From assembly GCA_001970855.1 (NCBI GenBank), contig LSSN01001922.1, positions 1 through 26,732 of the forward strand: a stretch of DNA of 26,732 bases, in the 5' to 3' direction. This DNA is from Smittium culicis (taxonomy: Eukaryota; Kickxellomycota; Harpellomycetes; Harpellales; Legeriomycetaceae). Each line of letters begins with the position of its first letter. Position 1 is the first letter of the stretch. Under the pieces are notes generated by a model, which saw only the letters and a list, made by a program, of their open reading frames with translations, did not search any database and was not told the DNA's origin. The translations under genes and the position numbers were made by a program. Shown here piece after piece: positions 10,801-20,640 of the stretch.

Positions 10801-10907
10801 CTAAAGTTGGTAAAAATACAGGAACTTCAAAATCTAAAACTGCTCCAGATATATCAAACGACGAGATTCTAGCTCAAATGCTACAAGAAGAGGAAAACAC
10901 AAAGTAG
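7874..10907 (+). CDS. VPS9: Vps9: Rab5-family guanine nucleotide exchange factor with C-terminal CUE domain
   Basis: Eight exons: 7874-8454, 8521-8615, 8683-8818, 8901-8973, 9043-9155, 9253-9398, 9458-9779, 9839-10907, giving 844 residues. Phases agree at every junction. Residues 1-~200 are a Ser/Thr/Pro-rich disordered tail. The helical bundle plus VPS9 catalytic domain spans ~253-490: FLTQLRNPAAKPIAK, the conserved Asp420 in GADSFLPLL, NPPKLASNINYI, and Y460-Y-L-T463-N before AIAFIE. The CUE domain is at ~614-652, with Met-Phe-Pro (620-622) and di-leucine (647-648), the ubiquitin-binding signature. An Asp-rich run and a Lys/Ser/Glu-rich tail follow. The family loads GTP on Rab5/Vps21-type GTPases at endosomes and binds ubiquitinated cargo; VPS9-then-CUE is the order in yeast Vps9. 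Introns are 59-97 nt. Intron 4 appears to start with GC, and intron 7 has the unusual donor GTTATT. Exon boundaries are predicted from frame and family spacing, not transcripts. Confidence 0.9.
8974..9042 (+). other. Probable GC-AG intron in VPS9
   Basis: Exon 4 has no GT between the last conserved codons and the next AG. Using donor GCAAGC at 8974 and acceptor AAATAG at 9041-9042 gives a 69-nt phase-0 intron, with TTTTAACCT as a likely branch region. The joined protein (..TLEFNN then YILKKMELNDVW..) then has the spacing expected from other Vps9/Rabex-5 proteins. The other introns I placed begin with GT. Confidence 0.7.
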
Positions 10908-12984
10908 CTAATCCTTTGCATTTATATTTCTATTATACTATACCCAACTGCATACTTTAAGTAATTTAGTGAAAATATACTCATTTTAAGTATTTAAAAA
11001 AAAAAAAACTTTAATTGCTATTTTCTAATAGTTCATCAAATTGAACGTATTTATTTTTCTAGGCTATTTTACTGTTTTTTTATTATTAAAAAAAAAATTT
11101 TATGAAAAATTTTATAAAAAACACATCGTCATACTCACCATAATTCTAAATATGAAGTATACATTTACGCATTGATTTCGAATTAGAAAAAAGTTTCATA
11201 AACTGAATGATTTGTAACCTTTTTTTCGCTTGCAGGAACACTTGAACGTCGAAAAAAAAAAGAATTTTTTTTTTTAATAATGGAGCTGGCATAATATAAA
11301 AACAAAAATTCAACGAAACGTTTTTATGCAAAGCATTAATGGATTTCTTAAGGAACTGCAATCGTTTTTTTTTTTTTTTTATTGAGAATGGTGGTTTTTT
11401 AGTAGTTCGCATCTAGCTATCCATAATATTCTAGTCAAGTCTTAGTCCTGTAAGACCCAAAGACTGCTGATTTTACTTTTAATGGTGCCAACACTTTTGA
11501 ATTTTTCGCGTCCAGAACTTTTTGAAACCCAAACTATTCGATCCATTTGTAATTTAGAAGCAAAATTATTATTTGCCTGTGATTTTTCAGCAAATTGATA
11601 ATTTTTTGAGTATCAATAATAATTTGTTTTTTTAATGAAAATAATTAAATAAATAAAGGAGATAAAATATATTCTACCGCCTAAGAATGGGTTAAATAAA
11701 TGTTCAACTGATAATTGACAAAGTGCTATATTACTGCTCATTTATTGGATTTATAGTACTATCCAGCTAATAATATATAGAAACTTTATTTTATTTTATG
11801 TACTTTATTTTAGGGCGACTAATTCTTTTAATTCAAAATAACTCAGCTGTCCTTGAATGTATTAAGGCAATGCTGTAACGAATAGGTCCATATTTTTTTA
11901 CTTTAAAAAACATATATAAATATTTATAATCACATTGGTTTAATACTTTTATTTTTCTAGAGGTTTACCCACTATTAGTACCTTTAATTTTAGTCAAGCG
12001 CTAAAGTTTTCTTTTTTTAGATATACCAATATTGGGAAACTCTAGTAAAGATCAAAAACCCCCTGCTAAATTTAAGGCTATTGATAAGTGAAGGTAGAAA
12101 GAACAGAGAAATTATCTAGAAAAAATTTTTTGTTACGGTAAAAAATAGTATCAGTTTATTTTTTAGATGTTTAGATTCGAAGGTACATTGAAAAAATATA
12201 AAGTTGTATTCTCCGTTCTTTTATTATTTATCTGAGCTTATTTAAAATATTTTTAGACTAAAAAATTATACTACTAACATGCAACTAAAAATTATACTAT
12301 CTAGATTTAGTTTTTGTTTCAGTGTTTTATTTTTAAGGAACTAGCCTTGAACGAAGGCAAAACTCATTAATTGATAAAATTTATGATTATTTCTTCTGCA
12401 TCTTTTAAATTTTCTGGTAATATCTGAATGTCTTTACTTGTTTTATTCATTTGTATAATTGCATAAGCTAATTTTGATCGTACTAAAAGTGGTCCGCAGA
12501 CTCAAAAGGGGCTAAACAAAGAGTGTTGATCAGTCTATTTTGCACTATAAGAAGAAAGCTGTTATTAAATTAAAATAATTTGAATATAAGAATTGTCCAA
12601 AACTATAACTGTAAAACGATGATTAACCAATTAGTTAACTGAAAAACTTCTGCAAATAAATAATAATAGCAAACTTATGAAAGAAATCAAATCAACATCG
12701 AATAAATTAAAATTCAATACATTTTAGACTGACATTCAAATGAGAAAATGTATAAAATCATTTCTATTGGCTAGTCAGTTTTCCCAGTTTATTTTAGCTG
12801 TAAACTTCAAATTAATATTTTTTTTATTTTAATATTTTTCGACAAAAGTTTGCTTTCTGAAATTATATATCTTTTTTAAATCAGTTTAACAATTATTTAC
12901 TTGATCTAATTTTTTATTTTTATGCGTACTGTATAAACAACTTTTCTCTAACACAATTCCCAATGAATTTTTTCTTTATTTTCT
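10908..12984. other. AT-rich spacer between VPS9 and the coiled-coil gene
   Basis: No gene can be called with confidence. It holds homopolymer runs (A near 11000 and 11085, T near 11365) and some slightly richer patches near 11400-11560, 11815-12090 and 12366-12504. Exon-like scraps are discussed in the findings. A Lys-rich reading frame on the minus strand at 11146-11412 is produced largely by poly-T tracts. Confidence 0.45.
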
Positions 12985-15900
12985 ATGGAAAACTCAGATA
13001 GCTCCGATAATAATGGCTCAAAGCCTTCGATCCCTGACCAACAATCCACACTACAGGAAAATATATCAAAATTTAAAGAATCTATAATTAATACTAGTAG
13101 ACTTGTCACAATATTCAAAGAAAAAGAAAAAGGTACATATAGCTCTACATTTAATATATCTTTATAATGACTTAGGCCTGCCAATTTTGAATTATATTCT
13201 CAATAATACCAAAAAGTATTTTCACTTTACTTTTTTCCCGCAAAATTCTAACTTAAATTTTAACTCTAATTTTAATTTTAAAATGTTCATTTTTTTGTAA
13301 CCTGTTCGCTAATAATTACGTTGCTACAATTATACCACTCTATAGAACTTAAAAAGGCAAAACATGTTATAAAATCTAAAGATGAAGAAATTTCAAAACT
13401 AAAGTCCATTTCGAGTAAACAGCAGCGTGATATCGAGGCAAAAATAAGAGCATTAGGATCAAGTAAGACTGAAATAACATCGAAAATCACTGAAATTGAG
13501 AATTTATCGTCAAGATTTTCATTATTAAAAAATGAAAAAAGAGCTATAGCTCAAGAACTAGATTCACTAAAGGTAATTCATTTCCCGATTATGATACATA
13601 CTTCCTACATTATTGTTTCCATTTGATAAATAACTACACATATCGTTTGATTTTTTTTTTATTTCATTCTTTTTCTTATTCTTCTTATTAGTTATATAAT
13701 TTTTCATAAAATTTCTGCATTAAATACTAAATAGAACTCCGATTTAGCTTTAGAAAACTCGAATCTACTTGAAGGAAACAAAAAACTATCTCTCGAAATC
13801 AAATCTCTTCAAAATTCTCTTGAAGACAAGTAATTTTTTCTAAAATACATATAAAACTATTTTAAAATATTTAAATACTATTTAATTTCTTTTTCTAGAT
13901 TTAAAATTATCGAAAGCCTAAATGCAATCATAAAAAAGAGAGACGAAAATTTAAAATCTGAAAAAAAAAAGTTTGAAACAGAAATTGCCAAATTAAAAGA
14001 TCAAGAAAGAGCCTCTCTCCTTAGAAAAGATTCTAAAATTAAATCTATTTCGTCAGAGCTAGAATCTGAACGCGATAAAAATTTTGATTTGGAGCTTCAA
14101 ATCGAAATGAAGCAACAGCAAATTGAAGAGCTGGAGTTATCCTTAAATAGTGCTACAAATAACCCTAATATCCACTCTAATGCCTCGCAAATTACCGCCT
14201 CTTCAGCTGAACCTTCTACTTCAACTAGTAATGACATTATCCCTCATAAAGATAATATTGCAACCTCTGATGTTAATTCACCCCTTTGCAAAAATGGCTC
14301 TAAATCACCAAATTATGTATCTTCCCCAGAATCTGGTTTTACCGAAATACCTTCTAATGACAATTCAATCATTCCTAATCTAAGCGAGAATACGTCTACT
14401 AAACCCGTTTCTGTTTCTTCGGGATCTAATCCTAGCATCATCGTTAATACCAGCACCTGCAATTGTAATGAGTTATGCCACAAACAAAAATTGATTCCAA
14501 AGTCTATAACTACACAAACGGACTTTGACAATGCTCCAAAAAAAACCTCTTCGATTGCAACTCAATTCGACCAACTACTACCATTAAAAATCTACAAGTC
14601 AGTCGGAGTTCAACATGATGATCATTATATCTCTAAAAAGTACACCTCTACCAGCACACAATGTAACACTTACGCTAATAAAAATCATTACAAATCCATA
14701 GGCACTCAATACACCCAATTAAAAACTTTAAAGCCTACTTGTTCTGTTGGAACTCAATATGAAAACTTCTTTGAAAATTCTTTTGCTGAAAATACCTTTA
14801 ACAGCAGCACTCCCTGCGTAATAAACTCCTCGAGTGACAACCAAGAATATTTAAATAGACTTGAAAATAAAATCCCCAATAGTTTTAAAGATTCAAAAAA
14901 TCTAGTATCTGTAGGCACGCAATGCGATGACTATCTAGAGCATTCAAAAAATACAGATAACATTTTACCCCCTGATGATTCTATTGCCCCTTTGAATCTA
15001 TCTACCCTTTGTGATTACAAACTTAATAATGTTATAGACCCAGAATCTGTTTTAAGAGCTAGAATTTCCGAGAATTTCAACTCAACTCTAAAAGATGAGT
15101 TTTCCGGGTTACGTAATATGTTTAACTTACAGAATTCATCTTTAAATCAGATATCATCTAAAATTGATAATCTATTAAACCTTTATAGCAATAATTTTTC
15201 TCAATTACCAAACAATAAAAAATCTCCTGAAAATAGTACAATTACAACTTGCCAAAAAATCAATATTATGCCTACTACTTCTTTTATTAATAATGCCACT
15301 TTCAACTCGCATATGACTACACCTAATAATTCCAAAGATTTTGAAAATTTGCCTGAATTCGCAAATAATGAAGCTCCTTCACTCACTTCTACTAACTTGA
15401 GCAATGCGAACAATTCTACGAGCAATAACGAATTTATTCCTAACTTTTCCGAAACTATTTTGGCTTCAGGAATCAAAAGAAAATATGAAAAGGACCTAGC
15501 TTCTACTAAAAAACTAAAATCATCTGTAACCGAATCAATTATCACCTCTAACGTAGTTCCTTCTAGCATAGACTTAAGCGAACAATTATTGAGTACCCCT
15601 GATTTGCCTAATATTTTAGAAACAACACACACTTCTAAAAACTTAAACCTTTATTTTACAAAACTGAAGAATCGACGCTTAAGTAGCATTTCTAGGTGTA
15701 ATATCTTATTTGAGTGTCTTTTATATTTCCCTGATTTGCTTTTTGAAAAGCTTTCAAAAGGTGATAATAACCTTGATATTATCTCCCCAATAAACGAAAA
15801 AGACATATTCAGTTCGATAGAAAAGCACATTACAGGATCACTAAACAACAATAAAGAAAATGAATTCATACCAAAAATATGCCCAAATACCGAGCTAGTT

Positions 15901-16977
15901 GATATTTTCAACGATCCAATCAATAAAGCTATAGCTTTTAAAGAGTTTAAAAAGATATTCAATCACATTCCTATACATGAATTACATATATCCTATTTAC
16001 TATGGTGTCTAGCGTTTAAGCAAAAGATGGTATTTTTTTGATATTTTCTAGAACGATTTTAATTTTTAACTTGTATACTTATATAAAGTTATTGTGCCTT
16101 AAAATAGGGTAAAAAGTCTGATTTGGTGCTTTCTATGATTCCTGTCCACGTAGTGAGCCAAATACAAGATGCTGGCGAGTTTACAGAGTCAATGTAATTA
16201 TGAAATTCAATTATCATTTATATAATATGTTATACTTTCAGTACGCTTATTAATTAATATATAGAATTTAACATACGAGCTAACTCGCTATATATATTAA
16301 CTTTATATCTCAGAGCTAGCTTTGTCAGAATATATTCTCTTTGCTGCCTTTTGGAAAATAATATTCATAGAATGCGCGTCTTTAGCTATGATGTATTGTA
16401 TTCATTATCAGAACATTGCACTACTCTTCCAATAATTTCAAACTGCGCTGCTATTTTCTCAAGAGCATTCAAGTACATGCGACCAAATAAGGTTTCGCAA
16501 TGGCCAACAGATTTGGTTTCAACTAACAATATGATTGAGCTAAGTGACAAGCAACTATCTCGGGATAAAAGAATAAATAAATTTATTAGCGTATTTGAAT
16601 CTATTTTGGCAGGAGTTTATGAAGTTTATTCGGCTGAGCATGGCAAAGAAGCCGCCGATATTTATTATTCGATCCTCTCAGAGCTAGAATGGGCAAGACC
16701 AGATGACGCTCCGTTTGTCGACTTGGAACTGGAAAGCATTGAAAAGAGTATTTTGGCTAGTAGAAGTCTGCCAAATCAAGGTAAATCAATAAGTTTTTTT
16801 TATTCTTTGTCTTTCTCCAATTTTTTGAATTGTATTTATACATAAATACAACTTTACTACTTTTTTTAGCAATTTCTTGTTTGATCTTTTTTTTAAAGAT
16901 AATCATATTAATTACTTTACATAGAGAAATTTGAATTGGTAATATTACGGAAGTTATGCAAAGCATACATGGAATAA
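12985..16977 (+). CDS. Unrecognised coiled-coil protein with a 16-residue QT-motif ladder and C-terminal helical domain
   Basis: Predicted exons: 12985-13132, 13346-13572, 13735-13829, 13899-16029, 16108-16193, 16314-16780, 16925-16977, giving ~1068 residues; all junctions keep frame. Residues ~40-240 are charged and heptad-like (KEKEKELKKAKHVIKSKDEE and onward), a long coiled coil. Residues ~240-735 are Ser/Asn/Thr-rich and disordered. Within them lie a Cys cluster (C344-x-C346-x3-C350-H) and six 16-residue repeats at 358-453 centred on S-[IV]-x-T-Q, plus a seventh site at Gln498. Residues ~735-1068 are helical and better conserved-looking (HELHISYLLWCLAFKQKM, RVFSYDVLYSLSEH, SILSELEWARPDD). 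I do not recognise the family. The coiled coil/disordered/helical layout recalls ICE1-type scaffold proteins, but that is a weak guess. The repeats suggest binding of the LC8 dynein light chain. The last exon is uncertain: acceptor 16869 instead of 16924 would give a hydrophobic ending. Confidence 0.75.
14500..14787 (+). repeat. Six-fold 48-bp (16-residue) coding repeat with T-Q cores
   Basis: In the protein, Gln363, 379, 395, 411, 427 and 443 are spaced exactly 16 residues apart. The cores are SITTQTD, SIATQFD, SVGVQHD, STSTQCN, SIGTQYT and SVGTQYE. A Lys precedes the core in units 1, 3 and 5. DNA identity between units is low, so this is an old array held by selection or by protein-level constraint rather than a fresh duplication. 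A seventh core, SVGTQCD, is at residues 494-500 (from 14908), out of phase. Confidence 0.85.
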
Positions 16978-17278
16978 TTTTTTTATTTTTATTCTATTTA
17001 ATAAACACTTTGTATATATTAATAGAATAAATTGACACATTTTTAAATAGTTAAAGACAAAAGTGTTTATTCTTAAGGGCTTAAGGTTTTTTGAATATGT
17101 TTTTTAGTTGCGGTTTTTTAAATATATTCTTTCATTGTAGTTTATTAAGTATATTTTTTTATTGCGGTCTTTTGCAATAAAGATAACAAAAGAATAAAAA
17201 CTGGTACTAAAGATCGGCTCATTAAATGGTTTTATTTGTTATTAATAGTATAAAAAGAGAAATATATAGAGTAGTTGG
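16978..17278. other. Convergent spacer between the coiled-coil gene and VMA1
   Basis: Both flanking genes end here. It contains the 27-bp tandem repeat at 17086-17166. On the minus strand an AATAAA word at 17236-17231, about 45 bp past the VMA1 stop, is a candidate polyadenylation signal. No gene. Confidence 0.6.
17086..17166. repeat. 27-bp tandem repeat, three copies
   Basis: Units at 17086-17112, 17113-17139 and 17140-17166 share the pattern GTTTTTTRAATAT...TTGCG with several differences; a partial fourth unit (GTCTTTTGCAATAA) follows. It lies between two convergent genes. Confidence 0.75.
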
Positions 17279-19690
17279 TTAGTCTGATAAAGATCTAAAT
17301 CTTTCTTCCATTTCTTTCAATAACTTGTTGAATCGTGATTCAAGCTCCTGTTGGCCATGAGATGGCTCTTCAAATTTCATGGAACCTAAGCGGTAAATAA
17401 TGTCTCCCATTTTATCGCGAATGTTAGACCAAGATACTTGACCATTAGTCGATTCGACAGTATGTGTGGCTAACTTGTGGAACTGGATAAAGTTTCTTAG
17501 CATCCATACAGTTTTATAGAAGGGACAATACCTGTCGTAGCTAGAATATCCATTCTGTTGTAAAAAGTCATCTTTGATTAAGCGAGCAACTTCAAGGGTA
17601 ATTTTATCAGATTCGGCTAGAGCACCTTTTCCTACAAGCTGTACAATTTCAGACAGATCTTCTTCAATTTGGAGAATTTCTTTGCATCTGGTACGCAAAG
17701 CAATAAAGTCGGGGTCGAAAGATTCATAGAACGGCTCGAGAGCTTGAGCATACTTGGAGTAAGAAAGGGACCAATTAACGGAAGGGAAATGTTTTCTTTG
17801 GGCTAATTTTTTGTCAAGACCCCAGAAAACTTGTACAATACCAAGAGTAGCAGAAGTGACAGGGTCAGAAAAGTCACCACCAGGAGGAGAAACAGCACCA
17901 ACTACTGTGACACTTCCATTTCTTTCGGGACTTCCTAAACATTTAACTTTTCCTGCTCTTTCATAGAAAGAAGCAAGTCTGGCACCCAAGTAAGCGGGAT
18001 AACCACTATCAGCTGGCATTTCAGCGAGTCTTCCAGAGATTTCTCTTAGAGCTTCAGCCCATCTAGAAGTTGAATCAGCCATCATAGCAACGTTACGGCC
18101 CTGATCTCTGAAATATTCAGAGATGGTAATTCCGGTGTAAATTGAAGCTTCACGGGCAGCAACAGGCATGTTTGAAGTGTTAGCAATAAGGGTGGTACGT
18201 TGCATAATTGGTTCTTGCCTTCCATCAATTTCAGTAGAAAGCTCAGGGAATTCCATCAAAACTTCAGCCATTTCATTACCACGCTCGCCACAACCAACGT
18301 AAACGATTAAATCAGAGTTACTATATTTAGACAAGGACTGAGAAATGACAGTTTTTCCGCAGCCAAAGGCTCCAGGAATAGCGGTAGTACCACCTTGAAC
18401 ACAAGGAAAAAGGGCATCCAATACACGCTGGCCAGTTAATAAGGGGTAATCAGCAGCCAATTTTTCAGTTGTAGGGCGAGGGAGGCGAACAGGCCAAATT
18501 TGCTTCATGGTATGCTTCTGTGTCTCTCCTTCAAACTCAGTTTCTAAAACGGTATCATTGAGATTATATTGACCTTCTGGGGCAACATAAGTAACAGTTC
18601 CTCGAGCGCCTGGGCCAACCATTATAGAGTGGTTATTAAAAAGGGAATTTTCGTAAACGCTACCAAAGATATCACCTCCAGCAACATGGTCGCCAACCTA
18701 AGTTCAAAATAGGATTTCAAGTTTGAAAATATCATAAAAAGCGAACGATTCGTTAAGGATATAAGAAGATAAAACAGATTTTAATCTTACTCTGATCTGG
18801 GAGGGTTTAAAGTCCCACATAAGGTTCATATCGAGGGCAGGGGTATTAATTCCTCTTGGGATATAAATACTGTTAGTAAGTTCTTGAATGGCCTAAGTAT
18901 AAAAACATTGATTATTTAAAAATATACATTTTAAAAATAATAGAACGCATTAATATAGAATTATAGATAAATCGACTAAAAGGATATTGATTATAATTTC
19001 GATTGAAAATAAATATACTTTTAGAGGTCGTTGGATTCCATCGAAAATATTTGAGCACAAGCCGGGGCCTAATTCTACAGAAAGGGGCTTTCCAGTTCGA
19101 AGCACGGGATCACCAACAGTTAAGCCAGCTAAATAAATCATGTAAGAATAAATTAATTAGTAGGTAAAGATACGAATGGGAGTGTTAGGCATACCTGTTT
19201 CTTCATAGACTTGGATAGTAACTTTATCCTTATCTATTCTAATTACTTCGCCGACTAATTCGAGATGACCGACCCTAACCTATAACACGAGAGAGATTAA
19301 GTGAGTAAAATTGACAAATGCTGTAAAAATAGCTAGAAAAGTCTTTACCAATTCGTACATTGCTGAACCGTACATGTTTTCGGCGATAACGACTATAAGC
19401 AGAAATGGGGAAAATTTTTGTAAATAATTTTAATAAAAAGTAATATAAGATGGAATATAAAGCAAACAAATTGGTCTTACCAGGACCAGAAACTGAGTAG
19501 ATAGAGCCATAATCGCTTTCATTAGCTTCTTCAGAGACTCTTTTGAGCTCTTTTTTAGCTAATTGTATTCCACCAGCCTATGGGAAAATTGAGTGTTGAA
19601 CGAATAATTAAATTTTAATGAAATATATGAATAATCTGGGATAAGTAAATATATTAGCATGAAATATGAATAATGAAATAATAATACCAT
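17279..19690 (-). CDS. VMA1: V-type H+-ATPase catalytic subunit A
   Basis: Seven exons on the minus strand: 19690-19688, 19577-19481, 19392-19349, 19279-19195, 19128-19019, 18892-18791, 18697-17279, giving 619 residues, the normal size of the intein-free subunit. It is the ATP-hydrolysing subunit of the V1 sector that drives proton pumping into vacuoles and endosomes. Visible signatures: the N-terminal barrel ([40 protein letters not shown]), the P-loop GAFGCGKT at ~256-263, the catalytic Glu in GCGERGNE (~285), the [20 protein letters not shown] block, and [12 protein letters not shown]. The site where some yeasts carry an intein (YVG/CGERG) is uninterrupted. Exon 1 supplies only the ATG: it is followed at once by GTATTA, and after a 110-nt intron the frame resumes [14 protein letters not shown], aligning with the family's MAG start. 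Introns are 66-126 nt. Identification is secure; the tiny first exon rests on frame and family alignment. Confidence 0.96.
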
Positions 19691-20640
19691 TGTTGTAAAT
19701 TTGAAATTTTATTGTTTGGATGTAGATAAATTGAGGGCTTCGAGGATAGTGTGATTGTTCTTTCAATATCAGCGAAATGATGTTAATTTTAGGTTTACGC
19801 TATTAGATTAATAAGAACGGTAAATTCTGCGAAAGATAGTAGAAATGTAAATGATTTATAACCAGACTGAAAAATTCAGCGATATTTTAACAAAAAACAC
19901 ACAACTTGTTGATAACTTATTATGTGTTTTAAATGTTATAGCTATTTTGCATTAATAAGGTTTTAATAAAACCTCAAATAAAAGCATTCCTTTTGTCTTT
20001 TTAAGCCTCATTTACCTATTTGCCCAATCACATTCTATAGCCTTTTCACCACACTCTGTGCAGCCAACCATTATTTGCTCCTAATTACATTAGACAATCA
20101 TTGGCCTAAACTCTCATAATAAACAGAAATCTAATAATGAGCCCTTATTAGCTGATAAATTTGAATTTATTTCTCATTCGCTGTTCTCCAATATCATTCT
20201 ACAAATAAGTACAAGCAAATTGCCAATGCTGCTCAGATAATTACAGGCATTCACTAATCCACTCAAAACATGAATACCTTCACCAACTAAATCCTCCTAT
20301 AAATTTCTTAAATAAATGAACCTTTTGTTCTATTCACGATAAAGTCTGCATAATATGCTTCATTTGCCCAATCTTTATTCATGAAAATGTATAAGTATCG
20401 CAGCGTGACTACTCTAATTTTTAATGTCAATTCAGCCAAATCTTAAATGTAATAGATCCCATGCTCGCTTATGTAAACTCAAGGTTATTTATATAAAAAT
20501 TATAGTTAAACACTTTTTAGAACTTAAGCTACCATTAACATATCTATCGGTTTGAAATTTGTATTTAAACTTGCGTATTAAATCGCAGAATGTTATATTA
20601 TTATTATGCTATACTATACTTTCAAAAAAAAACTATATGA
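19691..20640. other. Upstream flank of VMA1, AT-rich but of mixed complexity
   Basis: About 950 bp with no supported gene. It should contain the VMA1 promoter (minus-strand transcription). It holds the 17-bp perfect palindrome at 19958-19974 and an inverted AAAACACA/TGTGTTTT pair near 19893-19940. Composition is less extreme than in the region to its right. Confidence 0.5.
19958..19974. repeat. 17-bp palindrome
   Basis: AGGTTTTA-A-TAAAACCT is a perfect inverted repeat about a single central base. It lies about 270 bp upstream of the VMA1 ATG. Possible binding site or cruciform; no known factor can be named. Confidence 0.6.

Noticed and set aside
11146..11412. Lys-rich 88-codon frame on the minus strand
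   Set aside because: Created largely by poly-T tracts read as Lys codons; no domain or splice support.
15201..15962. Long minus-strand frames opposite the coiled-coil gene
   Set aside because: Shadows of the plus-strand coding exon; the plus strand carries consistent exon junctions and repeats.
18950..19469. Separate small minus-strand genes upstream of VMA1
   Set aside because: They are exons of VMA1 read through into introns; the family sequence joins them in frame.
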